Below, piece by piece: positions 33,742 to 42,720 of a stretch of 64,000 nt of DNA. Every line of letters starts with the position of its first letter. Position 1 is the first letter of the stretch. The translations under genes were made by a program, and so were the position numbers. Below the pieces are notes generated by a model, which did no database searches, was not told where the DNA came from, and saw only the letters and a list, made by a program, of their open reading frames with translations. This DNA comes from CAZOWW01 sp964583765. GTDB lineage: Bacteria; Actinomycetota; Actinomycetes; Actinomycetales; Kineosporiaceae. The DNA lies in contig CAZOWW010000014.1 in NCBI GenBank assembly GCA_964583765.1, forward strand, positions 3,350 through 67,349. Reading direction: 5' to 3'.

Positions 33742-34624
33742 GCACGGGGGGAGCGAGTCGGTGGCGGGTCGCGACGAGTCGGACCAGGAACAGGTCCTGA
33801 CCTCGGTCAGCGAAGGTGTCCGGCAGATGCTCGCGCAGACCCTGGTGACCCGCGAGGACGGCGACATCGACCTCATGGCGTCCATGGGCGGGGTGCGGGG
33901 ACTCCTGGAGTCCGTGGTGCCGATCACGGTGTTCTCGCTCGTCTGGGGATTCACCTCGGACCTGTGGGTCTCGGTGATCGCGGCCGTGACGCCCTCGGTG
34001 GTCCTGGCGATCTGGCGGCTCGTCGCCCGGCAGACCCTGATGCAAGCCGTCGGGGGCCTCTTCGGCATCGCTCTGGGGGCCGTGGTCGCGGTCTGGACCG
34101 GCCACTCACAGAACTTCTTCCTGCCGAGCATCCTGAAGAACCTCGGCTACGGGACGGTCTACGCGGTCTCCGCGCTGGTGGGCTGGCCGGTCCTGGGCCT
34201 GGTCCTGGGCCTGCTCCTGGGCGAGGGCACGTCCTGGCGGGCGGTCCGGGAGCGGCGGCGGGTCTACCAGCAGGTGACCTGGCTCTGGGCGGCCATGTTC
34301 GGCCTGCGGCTGGCCATCCAGGTGCCGTTGTGGGCGATGAGCCGGACGGCGGTCCTCGGCGCGGTGAACGTCGTGCTCGGGCTGCCGCTCTTCGGGGTGA
34401 CGATCTGGCTCTCCTGGGTGCTCCTGCGCGGCGTGCCCATCGTGAAGGCGCTGCGGGAGGCGGCCGGGATCGATCCCGCCGGCACGGAGGCGCCCGACGA
34501 CGAGCGCACGGAGACGGATGCTGCCCAGGCCGCCGGGGACGGAACTGCCGCTGGGGCCACCGGGGGCGGAGCCGGAACCGAGCACGCGACCGCCGGATCG
34601 ACCCCGACCGCCACGGGAACCTGA
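33734..34624 (+). CDS. DUF3159 membrane protein
   Basis: 296 aa. After a soluble N-terminus (SVSEGVRQMLAQTLVTREDGDIDLMASMGGVRGLLES) come about six hydrophobic segments (VVPITVFSLVWGFT to LSWVLLRGVPIVKAL). A disordered Thr/Gly/Ala tail follows. This is DUF3159 (Rv2693c), of unknown function, always near the CeoBC potassium genes. The GTG at 33734 overlaps the OB-fold gene by 8 nt. It is convergent with ceoC. Confidence 0.88.
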   Translation: MTEHGGSESVAGRDESDQEQVLTSVSEGVRQMLAQTLVTREDGDIDLMASMGGVRGLLESVVPITVFSLVWGFTSDLWVSVIAAVTPSVVLAIWRLVARQTLMQAVGGLFGIALGAVVAVWTGHSQNFFLPSILKNLGYGTVYAVSALVGWPVLGLVLGLLLGEGTSWRAVRERRRVYQQVTWLWAAMFGLRLAIQVPLWAMSRTAVLGAVNVVLGLPLFGVTIWLSWVLLRGVPIVKALREAAGIDPAGTEAPDDERTETDAAQAAGDGTAAGATGGGAGTEHATAGSTPTATGT

Positions 34625-34649
34625 GCCCCCCCGTCTCCGGCGGGTCAGG

Positions 34650-35357
34650 TCACTCGGTCCCGGCCTCCGCGGTGGCCGGGACCGCCTGCTTGCCGTGTCG
34701 GGTCGGACTCAACAGGCGCTGCAGGTCGTCCTCGTGCTCGGGGATGGTGATGAACATGAGTTCGTCATTGGCCTCGAGCGTGTCGTCCCGGCTCGGGGAG
34801 ATCAGACGGTCCGAGCGGATGATCCCGACCAGCACGGTGTCCTGGGGCAGGGCCACCTCGGCGACCCGCGTGCCGGCGAGGGGGGAGTCACTGGGCAGGG
34901 TCATCTCGACCATCGTGGCCCGGCCCTGCTGGAAGGTGAAGATCCGGACCAGGTCGCCGACCGAGACGGCTTCCTCGACCAGGGCGGTCATGACGCGCGG
35001 GGTGGACACCGCGACATCCACACCCCACGCCTCGTCGTACATCCACTCGTTCTTCGGGTTGTTCACCCGCGCGACCGTGCGGGGCACCCCGTACTCGGTC
35101 TTCGCGAGCAGGGACACGACCAGGTTGACCTTGTCGTCGCCGCTCGCCGCCACCACGACGTCGCAGTCGGCCAGGCCGGCCTCGGCCAGGGCGAGGGTCT
35201 CGCAGGCGTCGGCGAGCAACCACTCGGCGTCCGGCAGGCTGGCCACCCGGATGGCGCTCGGGTCACGGTCGATCAGGAGCACGCGGTGCCCGTTCGTGAG
35301 CAGTTCCTGGGCGATGGAGCGACCGACGCTGCCGGCTCCGACGATGACGATACGCAT
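34650..35357 (-). CDS. ceoC: TrkA-type potassium uptake regulator, second copy
   Basis: 235 aa RCK protein. The N-terminal Rossmann fold starts MRIVIVGAGSVGRSIAQEL, with acidic LLIDRDPSAIR and DVVVAASGDDKVNLVVS. The C-terminal RCK-C domain includes ALPQDTVLVGIIRSDRLISP and NDELMFITIPEHEDDL. Such subunits bind NAD(H)/ATP or c-di-AMP and gate K+ transporters. The ATG overlaps the upstream ceoB stop by one base (TGATG). By position it equals M. tuberculosis ceoC. Confidence 0.9.
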   Translation of the reverse strand: MRIVIVGAGSVGRSIAQELLTNGHRVLLIDRDPSAIRVASLPDAEWLLADACETLALAEAGLADCDVVVAASGDDKVNLVVSLLAKTEYGVPRTVARVNNPKNEWMYDEAWGVDVAVSTPRVMTALVEEAVSVGDLVRIFTFQQGRATMVEMTLPSDSPLAGTRVAEVALPQDTVLVGIIRSDRLISPSRDDTLEANDELMFITIPEHEDDLQRLLSPTRHGKQAVPATAEAGTE

Positions 35358-36028
35358 CAGTGGCCGTCCTTCTGCTGGGGCGCGGTGGCCAGGCAACCCT
35401 CGACCCGGGGGACATCCACCTCGCGGAGCATCAGGTGCACCAGGTCGCCCTCCTGGTAGACGGTGTCGCCGGTGGGGATGATTCCGTCGCCGAGCCGGGT
35501 CAGGTAGGCCACCCGGGCTCCCGTGGCGGCCTCGATGGTGCGCATGCGATGCCCCACCCAGCCACGGTGAACCTGCACCTCGGCGAGGACGAGGCCACCC
35601 GAGGCGTCCCGGAACTCGGGTGCCGCTCCGGCCGGCAGGAGCCGCCGGACCATCTGGTCCGCCGTCCACTTGACGATGGCCACGGTGGGCACACCCAGAC
35701 GCTGGTAGACCTCGGCCCGGCCCGGGTCGTAGATCCGGGCGACCACGTGACTCACGCCGAACGTCTCCCGGGCCACCCGGGCGGCCAGGATGTTCGAGTT
35801 GTCGCCGTTGCTCACCGCGGCGAAGGCGTAGGCGTCCTGGATCCCGGCCTCGGTGAGCGTGTCCCGGTCGAAGCCGAGCCCGGTCACCCGGCGTCCCTCG
35901 AAGTTCGCGCCGAGGCGGCTGAACGAGGTCGGGTTCTGGTCCACCACGGACACGGTGTGCCCCCGGGCCTCGATCATCTGGGCCACGGTCGCCCCGGTCC
36001 GCCCGCACCCCATGATCACGAAATGCAT
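35357..36028 (-). CDS. ceoB: TrkA-type potassium uptake regulator, first copy
   Basis: 223 aa RCK protein: MHFVIMGCGRTGATVAQMIE, VSVVDQNPTSFSRLG, YAFAAVSNGDNSNILAARVA in the N domain, and an RCK-C half with GDGIIPTGDTVYQEGDLVHLML. The C in GCGRTG replaces the more usual Ala/Gly. The ATG at 36028 has GGAGG 10 nt upstream. It is divergent from the KimA-like permease, the same arrangement as Rv2691/Rv2690c. No TrkH/KtrB membrane subunit is in the window, so the nearby permease is a plausible partner (inference). Confidence 0.9.
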   Translation of the reverse strand: MHFVIMGCGRTGATVAQMIEARGHTVSVVDQNPTSFSRLGANFEGRRVTGLGFDRDTLTEAGIQDAYAFAAVSNGDNSNILAARVARETFGVSHVVARIYDPGRAEVYQRLGVPTVAIVKWTADQMVRRLLPAGAAPEFRDASGGLVLAEVQVHRGWVGHRMRTIEAATGARVAYLTRLGDGIIPTGDTVYQEGDLVHLMLREVDVPRVEGCLATAPQQKDGH

Positions 36029-36282
36029 GTCCCGGCTGCCTCCACTGTTCCCCGGATTCGCGATGCTCCGGCGGGTGGGGTCCGCTGAGTTCACCCCACT
36101 CTGGCGTGACGGTACACGGGCGCTCGCCCGCGGTACCGCCCCGGTGGACAGTACCCCGCATCGGATCTCCATCCCGGCGAGTCGCGTGGGGCACGCCGGT
36201 GCGTTCGGGGGGACAGGGACGTGACCCTCGTCGCGCGGGGCAGCGCGGCTGTCCGGTGGGTGCCGACCTAGGATGGGTGTTC

Positions 36283-38487
36283 GTGCTGCCCTTTGGTGAC
36301 GCCGTCAAGCGGGTGCTGCTCGGGCAGCCTTTCCGCAGTGAACGGTTGTCCGAGACGCTCCTGCCCAAACGGATCGCGCTGCCGGTCTTCGCCTCCGACG
36401 CTCTCTCCTCGGTGGCGTACGCCCCGGACGAGATCTTCCTCACGTTGGCCCTCGCGGGGGTGGGCGCGCTCACGATGTCCCCCTGGGTCGCCCTGGCCGT
36501 CGTCTTCGTGATGCTCATCGTGGTCGCCTCCTACCGCCAGAACGTGCACGCCTACCCCTCGGGCGGCGGGGACTACGAGGTGGCCACGACCAACCTGGGT
36601 GCTCGTGCGGGGTTGACCGTGGCCAGCGCGCTCCTGTGCGACTACGTGCTCACGGTCGCGGTGTCCGTGTCCTCGGGGGCGCACTACGTGAGCGCCGCGG
36701 TGCCTTCGCTGCGTGGCCACGAGGCGGTGTTCTCCGTCTGCCTCGTGGTGCTGCTGATGACCATGAACCTGCGCGGGGTGCGCGAGTCGGGCACCGCGTT
36801 CGCGATCCCCACCTACGCCTTCATGGTCGGGATCATCGGCATGTGCCTGTACGGACTCAGCCGGTACCTGTTCGGCGCCCTCCCCCAGGCGGCCAGTGCC
36901 CAGTTCGGACTGCGTCCCGAGGCCGGGTTCGAGCACGGGCTGGTCGGCATCGGTGGCGCATTCCTGCTCCTGCGCGCGTTCTCCTCCGGCTGCACCGCCC
37001 TGACCGGGGTCGAGGCGATCAGCAACGGCGTCCCGGCCTTCCGGAAGCCGAAGAGCCGCAACGCGGCGACCACGCTGGCGCTGCTCGGCGGGATCGCCAT
37101 CACCATGTTGGTGGGCGTCATCGCCCTGGCCAACCTGATGCACGTGCGCTTCGCCGAGTTCCCGGCCGACCAGCTGACCCTGCACGGCGCGCCCGTCGGC
37201 AGCAGCTACGTGCAGGACCCGGTCATCGCGCAGATCGCGCACGCGCTCTTCTCCGGCTTCAGCCCGGGCTTCTACTTCATCGCCGCGACGTCGGGGATCA
37301 TCCTCGTCCTGGCCGCGAACACCGCCTTCAACGGCTTCCCGGTGCTGGCCTCGATCCTCGCGCGGGACGACCTCATGCCGCGGCAGCTGTACACCCGCGG
37401 GGACCGCCTGGCGTTCAGCAACGGGATCCTCTTCCTGGCCGGGGCCGCGGCCATGCTGATCCTCGCCTTCGACGCGGACGTGACCCGCCTGATCCAGCTG
37501 TACATCGTCGGCGTGTTCATCTCGTTCACGACGAGTCAGACCGGCATGGTGCGGCACTGGACGCGGTTGCTGCGGACGGAGACGAACGCCGCGAACCGCC
37601 GCCGGATGCAGCGCTCGCGCATCATCAACACGATCGGCCTGACCATCACCGGCATCGTGCTCGCCATCGTGCTGATCACCAAGTTCGAGCACGGGGCCTG
37701 GCTCGCGCTGCTCGCGATGGCCATCCTCTTCGGGCTCATGGTCGCCATCCGTCGGCACTACACCACGGTGCAGGCCGAACTGGAGGTCAACGAGGGCGCC
37801 GCGGTGCGCGTGCTCCCGCCACGGGTGCACGCGGTGGTGCTCGTCTCGAAGATCCACAAACCGACGTTGCGGGCCCTCGCCTACGCGCGCGCCTCCCGGC
37901 CGTCGTTCCTCGAGGCCCTCACGATCATGGTCGATCCGCAGGAGACCCGGGCGCTGCAGGAGGAGTGGGACCGTTACGACCTGCCCGTGCCGCTGCGGAC
38001 CGTGGAGTCCCCCTACCGGGAGATCGTCCGTCCCGTGGTGCAGCACGTCCGGGAGATCCGCAAGGAGAGCCCGCGGGACCTGGTCGTGGTCTACGTCCCC
38101 GAGTACGTCGTGGGCCACTGGTGGGAGCACATCCTGCACAACCAGAGCGCCCTGCGGCTGAAGAGCCGGCTGCACTTCACTCCCGGGGTGATGGTGGCGA
38201 GCGTGCCGTGGCAGCTCAAGTCCTCCGAGGGCCTGGAGGACCGGTCCGAGTGGGGGGTGGCACCGGGGCAGATCCGTCGCGGGCACGCGGACGGGATGGT
38301 CGAGGACGACGTCGCCCAGGATCCGGGAGCGGCCCGCCGTGCTCCGGGCGGGTCGGACGCGTCCTCGGCGAGCGGGGGGAGCCCCGCACCGGCGGACGGA
38401 TCCGGTCCGGCGGCCGGGAATGGGGCCACGGCGTCCGACTCCCCGTCCCCGACCGGTGGCAGCGGCCGCGGACGTCCGGCCCCGTGA
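36283..38487 (+). CDS. KimA-like APC-family potassium/amino-acid permease
   Basis: 734 aa. About 12 membrane segments lie in residues 30-500, starting LPVFASDALSSVAYAPDEIFL, followed by YPSGGGDYEVATTNLG and ALTGVEAISNGVPAF. A cytosolic domain of about 150 residues (HAVVLVSKIHKPTLRALAYA) resembles the USP-like domain of KimA, a c-di-AMP-controlled K+ importer in Bacillus. A disordered Gly/Ser/Ala tail ends the protein. The GTG at 36283 lies 8 nt after TAGGAT, a nearly leaderless arrangement; a GTG at 36277 is in frame. It overlaps the methyltransferase by GTGA. Confidence 0.87.
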   Translation: MLPFGDAVKRVLLGQPFRSERLSETLLPKRIALPVFASDALSSVAYAPDEIFLTLALAGVGALTMSPWVALAVVFVMLIVVASYRQNVHAYPSGGGDYEVATTNLGARAGLTVASALLCDYVLTVAVSVSSGAHYVSAAVPSLRGHEAVFSVCLVVLLMTMNLRGVRESGTAFAIPTYAFMVGIIGMCLYGLSRYLFGALPQAASAQFGLRPEAGFEHGLVGIGGAFLLLRAFSSGCTALTGVEAISNGVPAFRKPKSRNAATTLALLGGIAITMLVGVIALANLMHVRFAEFPADQLTLHGAPVGSSYVQDPVIAQIAHALFSGFSPGFYFIAATSGIILVLAANTAFNGFPVLASILARDDLMPRQLYTRGDRLAFSNGILFLAGAAAMLILAFDADVTRLIQLYIVGVFISFTTSQTGMVRHWTRLLRTETNAANRRRMQRSRIINTIGLTITGIVLAIVLITKFEHGAWLALLAMAILFGLMVAIRRHYTTVQAELEVNEGAAVRVLPPRVHAVVLVSKIHKPTLRALAYARASRPSFLEALTIMVDPQETRALQEEWDRYDLPVPLRTVESPYREIVRPVVQHVREIRKESPRDLVVVYVPEYVVGHWWEHILHNQSALRLKSRLHFTPGVMVASVPWQLKSSEGLEDRSEWGVAPGQIRRGHADGMVEDDVAQDPGAARRAPGGSDASSASGGSPAPADGSGPAAGNGATASDSPSPTGGSGRGRPAP

Positions 38488-40124
38488 CGACCGGAGGACT
38501 TCCTCCGCGAGGAGAAGAACCGGACACGGACACCCGCACCCCCGGGGATCCGGTCCGGACACCGAGTGACGGACCCGGGTCGTTCCCCCTGCTGCGCCTG
38601 GAGGTGGGTCCGGCCGCCCACGGTGGTCACTGCGTGGCCCGGCACGAGGGGCGGGTGGTGTTCGTCCGGCACACCCTGCCGGGCGAGGTCGTCCTCGCCA
38701 GGGTCACCCAGGGCGAGGCCGGAGACCGGTTCTGGCGTGCCGACGCGGTGGAGGTGCTGCAGACCGCCCCCGGCCGGGTACGGCCCACCTGCCAGGTGTC
38801 CGGTCCCGGAGGCTGCGGAGGTTGTGACTGGCAGCACGCCGCGCTCGACACCCAGCGGGAGATCAAGGCGGGCATCGTCCAGGAGCAACTGCGGCGCCTG
38901 GCGCAGCTGGAGTGGCCCCACCTGAGGGTGGAGGCGGTCCCCGGGGACGAGGGGGGCCTCGCCTGGCGCAGCCGGGCACGCTTCGCCGTCGACGCGGCCG
39001 GGCGGCTGGGTCTGCGCCGGCACCGCTCCCGGGAGGTCGTGCCGATCGGCGGGTGTCCCATCGTCGCGCCGGGCATCGCGCGCGTCGCCCCGTGGCGCGG
39101 CCGGTGGCCGGGGACCGCGGCGGTGGAGGTGGTGGCGCCGTCCTCGGGTGAGGCGCCGCTGCTCGTCGTCGAGCCGGCGCCTTCGGGGCCTTCCCCGGAC
39201 GGCAGGCCGATCCGGACGGGCCGGGGGGCGCACACCGGGCAGTGGTCGATCCCCCCGTTGGCGGCCGAGTGCTCGACCAGCGCCCGCGAGCCCTCCGGGC
39301 AGGTGCGCCGGATCACTGGGCGGACCTGGGTCGAGGAGGTCGTGGTCGTGGCCGGTGTCCCGCGCCGCCTGCGGGTCAGCGGAGCGGGTTTCTGGCAGGT
39401 GCACCGCGGTGCGGCGCAGACCCTCCTGGACGCGGTGCTCGCCGCGGTCGCGGCGCGGCCGGGGGAGCGCGCCCTGGATCTGTACAGCGGGGCGGGCCTG
39501 TTCTCCGTGGGACTCGCCGTCGCGGTGGCCGGCGACGGTCCGGACGGGCCGGGGTCGGTGATCGCCGTGGAGTCGGATACCCGGGCCGCTGCCGATGCCC
39601 GGCGCAACCTGCACGGCGAGGCGCATGTCCGGCTCGAACACGGTCGGGTGGAGCAGGTGCTGCCCCGGCTGCTCGGGCACGGTGCCACAACCGGCGAGAG
39701 CACGCCGGTGCGGGACGGCGCGGCAGCGGAGGTGGGCGCGCCGGTGGGGCACGGTGCCCCGGCGGGGGCCGGCCCGGCAGCACGAGCAGTGCCTTCGGGT
39801 GGCGTGCCGTCCGGGGCGGAACGGCCGGACCGCGGGGTGGATGTCGTGGTGCTCGATCCGCCGAGGGCGGGCGCCGGGCGGGGAGTGATCGAGCGGCTGA
39901 CCGCCGCGCGGCCGCGGGTGATCGCGTACCTCGCGTGCGATCCGGCGGCCCTGGCCCGGGACGTGGCGGTGGCGGCATCCTGCGGGTACCGGCTGGCTGC
40001 GCTGCGGGTGTTCGATCTCTTCCCGATGACCCACCACGTGGAGTGCCTCGCGGTGTTCGAGCCCTCGGCGGGCGATGAGTCGGCGCCATGCGACGAGCCG
40101 TCGAGGGACGTCGTCCAGGGTTGA
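38484..40124 (+). CDS. TRAM-domain class I RNA m5U methyltransferase
   Basis: 546 aa, RlmD/TrmA-like. The N-terminal TRAM domain (LRLEVGPAAHGGHCVARHEGRVVFV) is followed by Cys residues in CQVSGPGGCGGCDWQH and GGCPIVAP that match the [4Fe-4S] ligands of RlmD. The methyltransferase core shows ALDLYSGAGLFSVGLA, VVVLDPPRAGAG and the catalytic Cys in IAYLACDPAALARD. A 50-residue Gly/Ala/Pro insert after LPRLLGHG breaks the SAM domain. It likely modifies rRNA or tRNA uridine. The GTG overlaps the permease stop. Confidence 0.9.
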   Translation: MTTGGLPPRGEEPDTDTRTPGDPVRTPSDGPGSFPLLRLEVGPAAHGGHCVARHEGRVVFVRHTLPGEVVLARVTQGEAGDRFWRADAVEVLQTAPGRVRPTCQVSGPGGCGGCDWQHAALDTQREIKAGIVQEQLRRLAQLEWPHLRVEAVPGDEGGLAWRSRARFAVDAAGRLGLRRHRSREVVPIGGCPIVAPGIARVAPWRGRWPGTAAVEVVAPSSGEAPLLVVEPAPSGPSPDGRPIRTGRGAHTGQWSIPPLAAECSTSAREPSGQVRRITGRTWVEEVVVVAGVPRRLRVSGAGFWQVHRGAAQTLLDAVLAAVAARPGERALDLYSGAGLFSVGLAVAVAGDGPDGPGSVIAVESDTRAAADARRNLHGEAHVRLEHGRVEQVLPRLLGHGATTGESTPVRDGAAAEVGAPVGHGAPAGAGPAARAVPSGGVPSGAERPDRGVDVVVLDPPRAGAGRGVIERLTAARPRVIAYLACDPAALARDVAVAASCGYRLAALRVFDLFPMTHHVECLAVFEPSAGDESAPCDEPSRDVVQG

Positions 40125-40156
40125 TTCCCCCGCCGGTGGGCTGTCCACGACCCCCT

Positions 40157-40243
40157 TGGTGCCACATTGTGGCGGCGAGTGGCGCCATGAGTGGTGCCAA
40201 TTTGGCTTGCGTATGGCGCCACTCTGGTGCCATGATGGCGCCA
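40157..40243. promoter_or_regulatory. helically phased TGGYGCCA operator array
   Basis: Exact octamers lie at 40157 (T form), 40180 (C), 40192 (T), 40214 (C), 40225 (T) and 40236 (C). Imperfect copies fill the gaps at 40170 (TGGCGGCG) and 40203 (TTGGCTTG). Start-to-start spacing is 13, 10, 12, 11, 11, 11 and 11 nt, close to one DNA turn. The last copy covers the A of the start codon at 40243. A CATGAT -10 candidate (40231-40236) ends 6 nt before that ATG, so the array covers the promoter. Probably the autoregulatory operator of the ribbon-helix-helix gene (inference). Confidence 0.8.
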
Positions 40244-40776
40244 TGGACTTGACCTCGTATGTGAGCAACCTCGGACGCGAGTTCGCCACGCTCGCCGAAG
40301 CCGGTGGCGACGAGGCCCGCGCGCTGGTGGAGTGCCTGACCGGGTCGCTCGAGTCGGCGATCCGGATGACGTTGCTGGACACGCTGTCGGCTGCGGCTGA
40401 CGAGATCACCCGGGATCTGGCTCCGGGCTCGGTGGAACTGCGTCTGCGGGGTCGTGACCCGAACTTCGTCGTGACCGTGCCGCCCGCCGAACCCGTCGGC
40501 CTCGCCGTCGGGGATGTCGCGGCGAGGGCCGACGGTCCGTCGGACGGCGAGCCGCCGCTCGCTGAGGACGGTCCCGTCGCCCGGATCAACGTCCGCCTGC
40601 CCGAACAGCTCAAGGCCGCGATCGAGGAGGCCGCGGCCAGGGAGCATCGCTCGGTCAACTCCTGGCTGGTCCGGGCGGCCGCCGCCGGACTGCAGCGCTC
40701 GGACCGGGAACAGCGTTCCGAGCCACCCACCGGCGCGAAACGCGCCCCACAGCGCTTCACCGGCTGGGTGCACTGA
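40243..40776 (+). CDS. ribbon-helix-helix transcription regulator
   Basis: 177 aa. The N-terminal 80 residues are helical, then a beta pair (GSVELRLRGRDPNFVVTVP); an acidic linker follows. Residues about 112-152, VARINVRLPEQLKAAIEEAA then HRSVNSWLVRAAAAGL, form a CopG/Arc-type ribbon-helix-helix: strand residues R-N-R contact DNA and helices A/B form the dimer. Databases tend to call such proteins HicB-family antitoxins, but no HicA toxin is nearby. The ATG at 40243 lies inside the last operator repeat with CATGAT 6 nt upstream, so the mRNA is probably leaderless. Genes for DUF4097 and an ABC exporter follow. Confidence 0.85.
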   Translation: MDLTSYVSNLGREFATLAEAGGDEARALVECLTGSLESAIRMTLLDTLSAAADEITRDLAPGSVELRLRGRDPNFVVTVPPAEPVGLAVGDVAARADGPSDGEPPLAEDGPVARINVRLPEQLKAAIEEAAAREHRSVNSWLVRAAAAGLQRSDREQRSEPPTGAKRAPQRFTGWVH

Positions 40777-40887
40777 TCGCGCCACTCGTCCTGCCGCACC
40801 CACCCCGTCCTTCGATAGCCGCTCTGGCGTGCCACACCCGCTCTCACCTGCGGGGACGTCTCACCCACCCATGATTCGGGGACAACC

Positions 40888-41733
40888 ATGCCCACTTACC
40901 AGACACTCGAACCGATCTCCGTCACCCTGGAACTCGGCGTCGGCCACGTCCGGATCAGCGCGAGCGACCGCGCCGACACCTCCGTCGAGGTCCGCCCCAG
41001 TGATGCGACCGACCAGTCCGACGTGAAGGCCGCCCAGCAGGTCAGGATCGACCACACCGAAGGCGTGCTGCGGGTCACCGGTCCGAGGGTGCGTGCCTTC
41101 GACTTCTCCCGCAGGACCAGATCGGTGGACGTGCTCATCGACCTCCCGGTCGGCTCCGACCTGTCCGTCGAGCTGCAGGTGGGTGACATCCGTTGTGCCG
41201 GCCGGCTCGGACAGTGCCGGCTCAAGACCTCGGCCGGCAATGTGTGGGCCGAACGAACCGGCCCGCTGCGCCTGGACACCTCGGTGGGGCACATCACCGT
41301 CGACGGCGTGAACGGCAACGCCGAGATCTCCACCGGTTCCGGCAAGATCCGGGTCGGCGGGGTCGAGGGCACTGCGGTGATCAAGAACTCCAACGGTGAC
41401 ACCGTGATCGAGAAGATCACGGGTGACCTGCGGGTTCGCTCCGCCAACGGCGACATCCAGGTGGACCGGGCCGGCGCAGGGGCCGACGTGAAGACCTCCA
41501 ACGGTGGCATCCGTCTCGGTGAGGTGAGCCACGGTTCGATCGTCCTCGGCACCGCGATGGGGGACCTGGACATCGGCATCGCCGAGGGCGCCGTCGCCTG
41601 GCTCGATGTCCACACCGGATTCGGCCAGGTGCGCAATCTGCTGAGCGACGCCACCCGGCCCGACGACGCCGACCGGGTGGTCGAGATCCATGGCCGGACG
41701 TCCTACGGCGACATCACGGTGCATCGCTCCTGA
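40888..41733 (+). CDS. DUF4097 beta-repeat protein
   Basis: 281 aa with no signal peptide or membrane segment. Repeated short beta units such as LKTSAGNVW, LDTSVGHITVDG, ISTGSGKIRVGG, IKNSNGDTVIEK, VRSANGDIQVDR and VKTSNGGIRLGE give a right-handed beta-solenoid, as in DUF4097 proteins found with stress-response ABC transporters and sensor kinases. The role is unknown; it may sense or shield a ligand for the exporter. It starts 111 nt after the regulator gene and ends 27 nt before the ATPase gene. Confidence 0.87.
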   Translation: MPTYQTLEPISVTLELGVGHVRISASDRADTSVEVRPSDATDQSDVKAAQQVRIDHTEGVLRVTGPRVRAFDFSRRTRSVDVLIDLPVGSDLSVELQVGDIRCAGRLGQCRLKTSAGNVWAERTGPLRLDTSVGHITVDGVNGNAEISTGSGKIRVGGVEGTAVIKNSNGDTVIEKITGDLRVRSANGDIQVDRAGAGADVKTSNGGIRLGEVSHGSIVLGTAMGDLDIGIAEGAVAWLDVHTGFGQVRNLLSDATRPDDADRVVEIHGRTSYGDITVHRS

Positions 41734-41760
41734 CCCATCATCGGTTCCGGAAGGGCGACC

Positions 41761-42720
41761 ATGACCGCCACACGATCCCAGCCTGCGATCACGGCGACCG
41801 GGGTGCAGAAGTCCTTCGCCGGTCGAGTCGTCCTCGACGGAGTCGATCTGCACGTGCCGCGGGGAACGGTCTTCTCCCTGCTGGGCGCGAACGGTGCCGG
41901 GAAGACCACCACAGTCAAGATCCTCTCCACCCTGATCGCGCCCGAGGCCGGTGAGGCGCAGGTGGCCGGGCACGATCTCGTCCGCGAACCGGACGCGGTG
42001 CGGGCCTCGATCGGTGTCACCGGGCAGTTCTCCGCGGTGGACAAGCTGCTCACCGGCGAGGAGAACCTGCGGCTGATGGCGGACCTGCACCACCTCGCCC
42101 GGGGTGAGGGACGGCGGCGCGCCACTCGCCTGCTCGAGCGGTTCGACCTGGTCGAGGCGGCGGGGAAGGCGGCGTCCACCTACTCCGGGGGCATGCTGCG
42201 CCGGCTCGACCTGGCGATGACCCTGATCGGCAACCCGGAAGTGATCTTCCTCGACGAGCCGACCGCCGGGCTCGACCCGCGCAGCCGCCGGACCATGTGG
42301 CAGATCGTCCGGGAGCTGGTGGCCGGTGGCGTCACGATCTTCCTGACCACGCAGTACCTGGAGGAGGCCGATGCGCTGGCGGACCGGATCGCGGTCCTCC
42401 ACGGCGGTCGTGTGGTCGCCGAGGGCTCTGCGGAGGAACTGAAGCGCCGCATCGGAGGTGGGCACGTCCGCCTGCGGTTCGCCGACCGACGGCGCCTCGA
42501 CGCGGCTCTGGGCGTCTTGGGGGAGGCCTCGCCCGGCGGTGACGCCCTCACGCTGCGAGTGCCCGGTGACGGCAGCCTGCGCTCACTGAGGACCCTGATC
42601 GGCCGGCTGGACGATCGGGCCGTCGAGGTCGAGGAGCTGTCCGTGCACACCCCCGATCTGGACGACGTCTTCCTCGCCCTCACCGGCAACTCCACCGACG
42701 AGAAGGGGGTCACCTCATGA
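41761..42720 (+). CDS. DrrA-type ABC transporter ATPase
   Basis: 319 aa ATPase of the drug-resistance (DrrA) class. Walker A GANGAGKTTTVK, Q-loop VTGQFSAVD, signature YSGGMLRRLDLAM, Walker B VIFLDEPTAGLD and the switch FLTTQYLEEAD. The C-terminal 80 residues form the DrrA-specific regulatory domain, including DLDDVFLALTG. ATG with GAAGGG upstream; ATGA overlap with the permease gene. It presumably powers export of a lipophilic compound. Confidence 0.92.
   Translation: MTATRSQPAITATGVQKSFAGRVVLDGVDLHVPRGTVFSLLGANGAGKTTTVKILSTLIAPEAGEAQVAGHDLVREPDAVRASIGVTGQFSAVDKLLTGEENLRLMADLHHLARGEGRRRATRLLERFDLVEAAGKAASTYSGGMLRRLDLAMTLIGNPEVIFLDEPTAGLDPRSRRTMWQIVRELVAGGVTIFLTTQYLEEADALADRIAVLHGGRVVAEGSAEELKRRIGGGHVRLRFADRRRLDAALGVLGEASPGGDALTLRVPGDGSLRSLRTLIGRLDDRAVEVEELSVHTPDLDDVFLALTGNSTDEKGVTS

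Noticed and set aside
36029..36282. c-di-AMP riboswitch ahead of the KimA-like gene
   Set aside because: The likely -10 (36269-36274) is only 8 nt from the start codon, leaving no room for a leader RNA.
40243..40776. HicAB toxin-antitoxin system
   Set aside because: The regulator is HicB-like only in its ribbon-helix-helix part. No HicA-type small RNase lies on either side; transporter genes follow instead.
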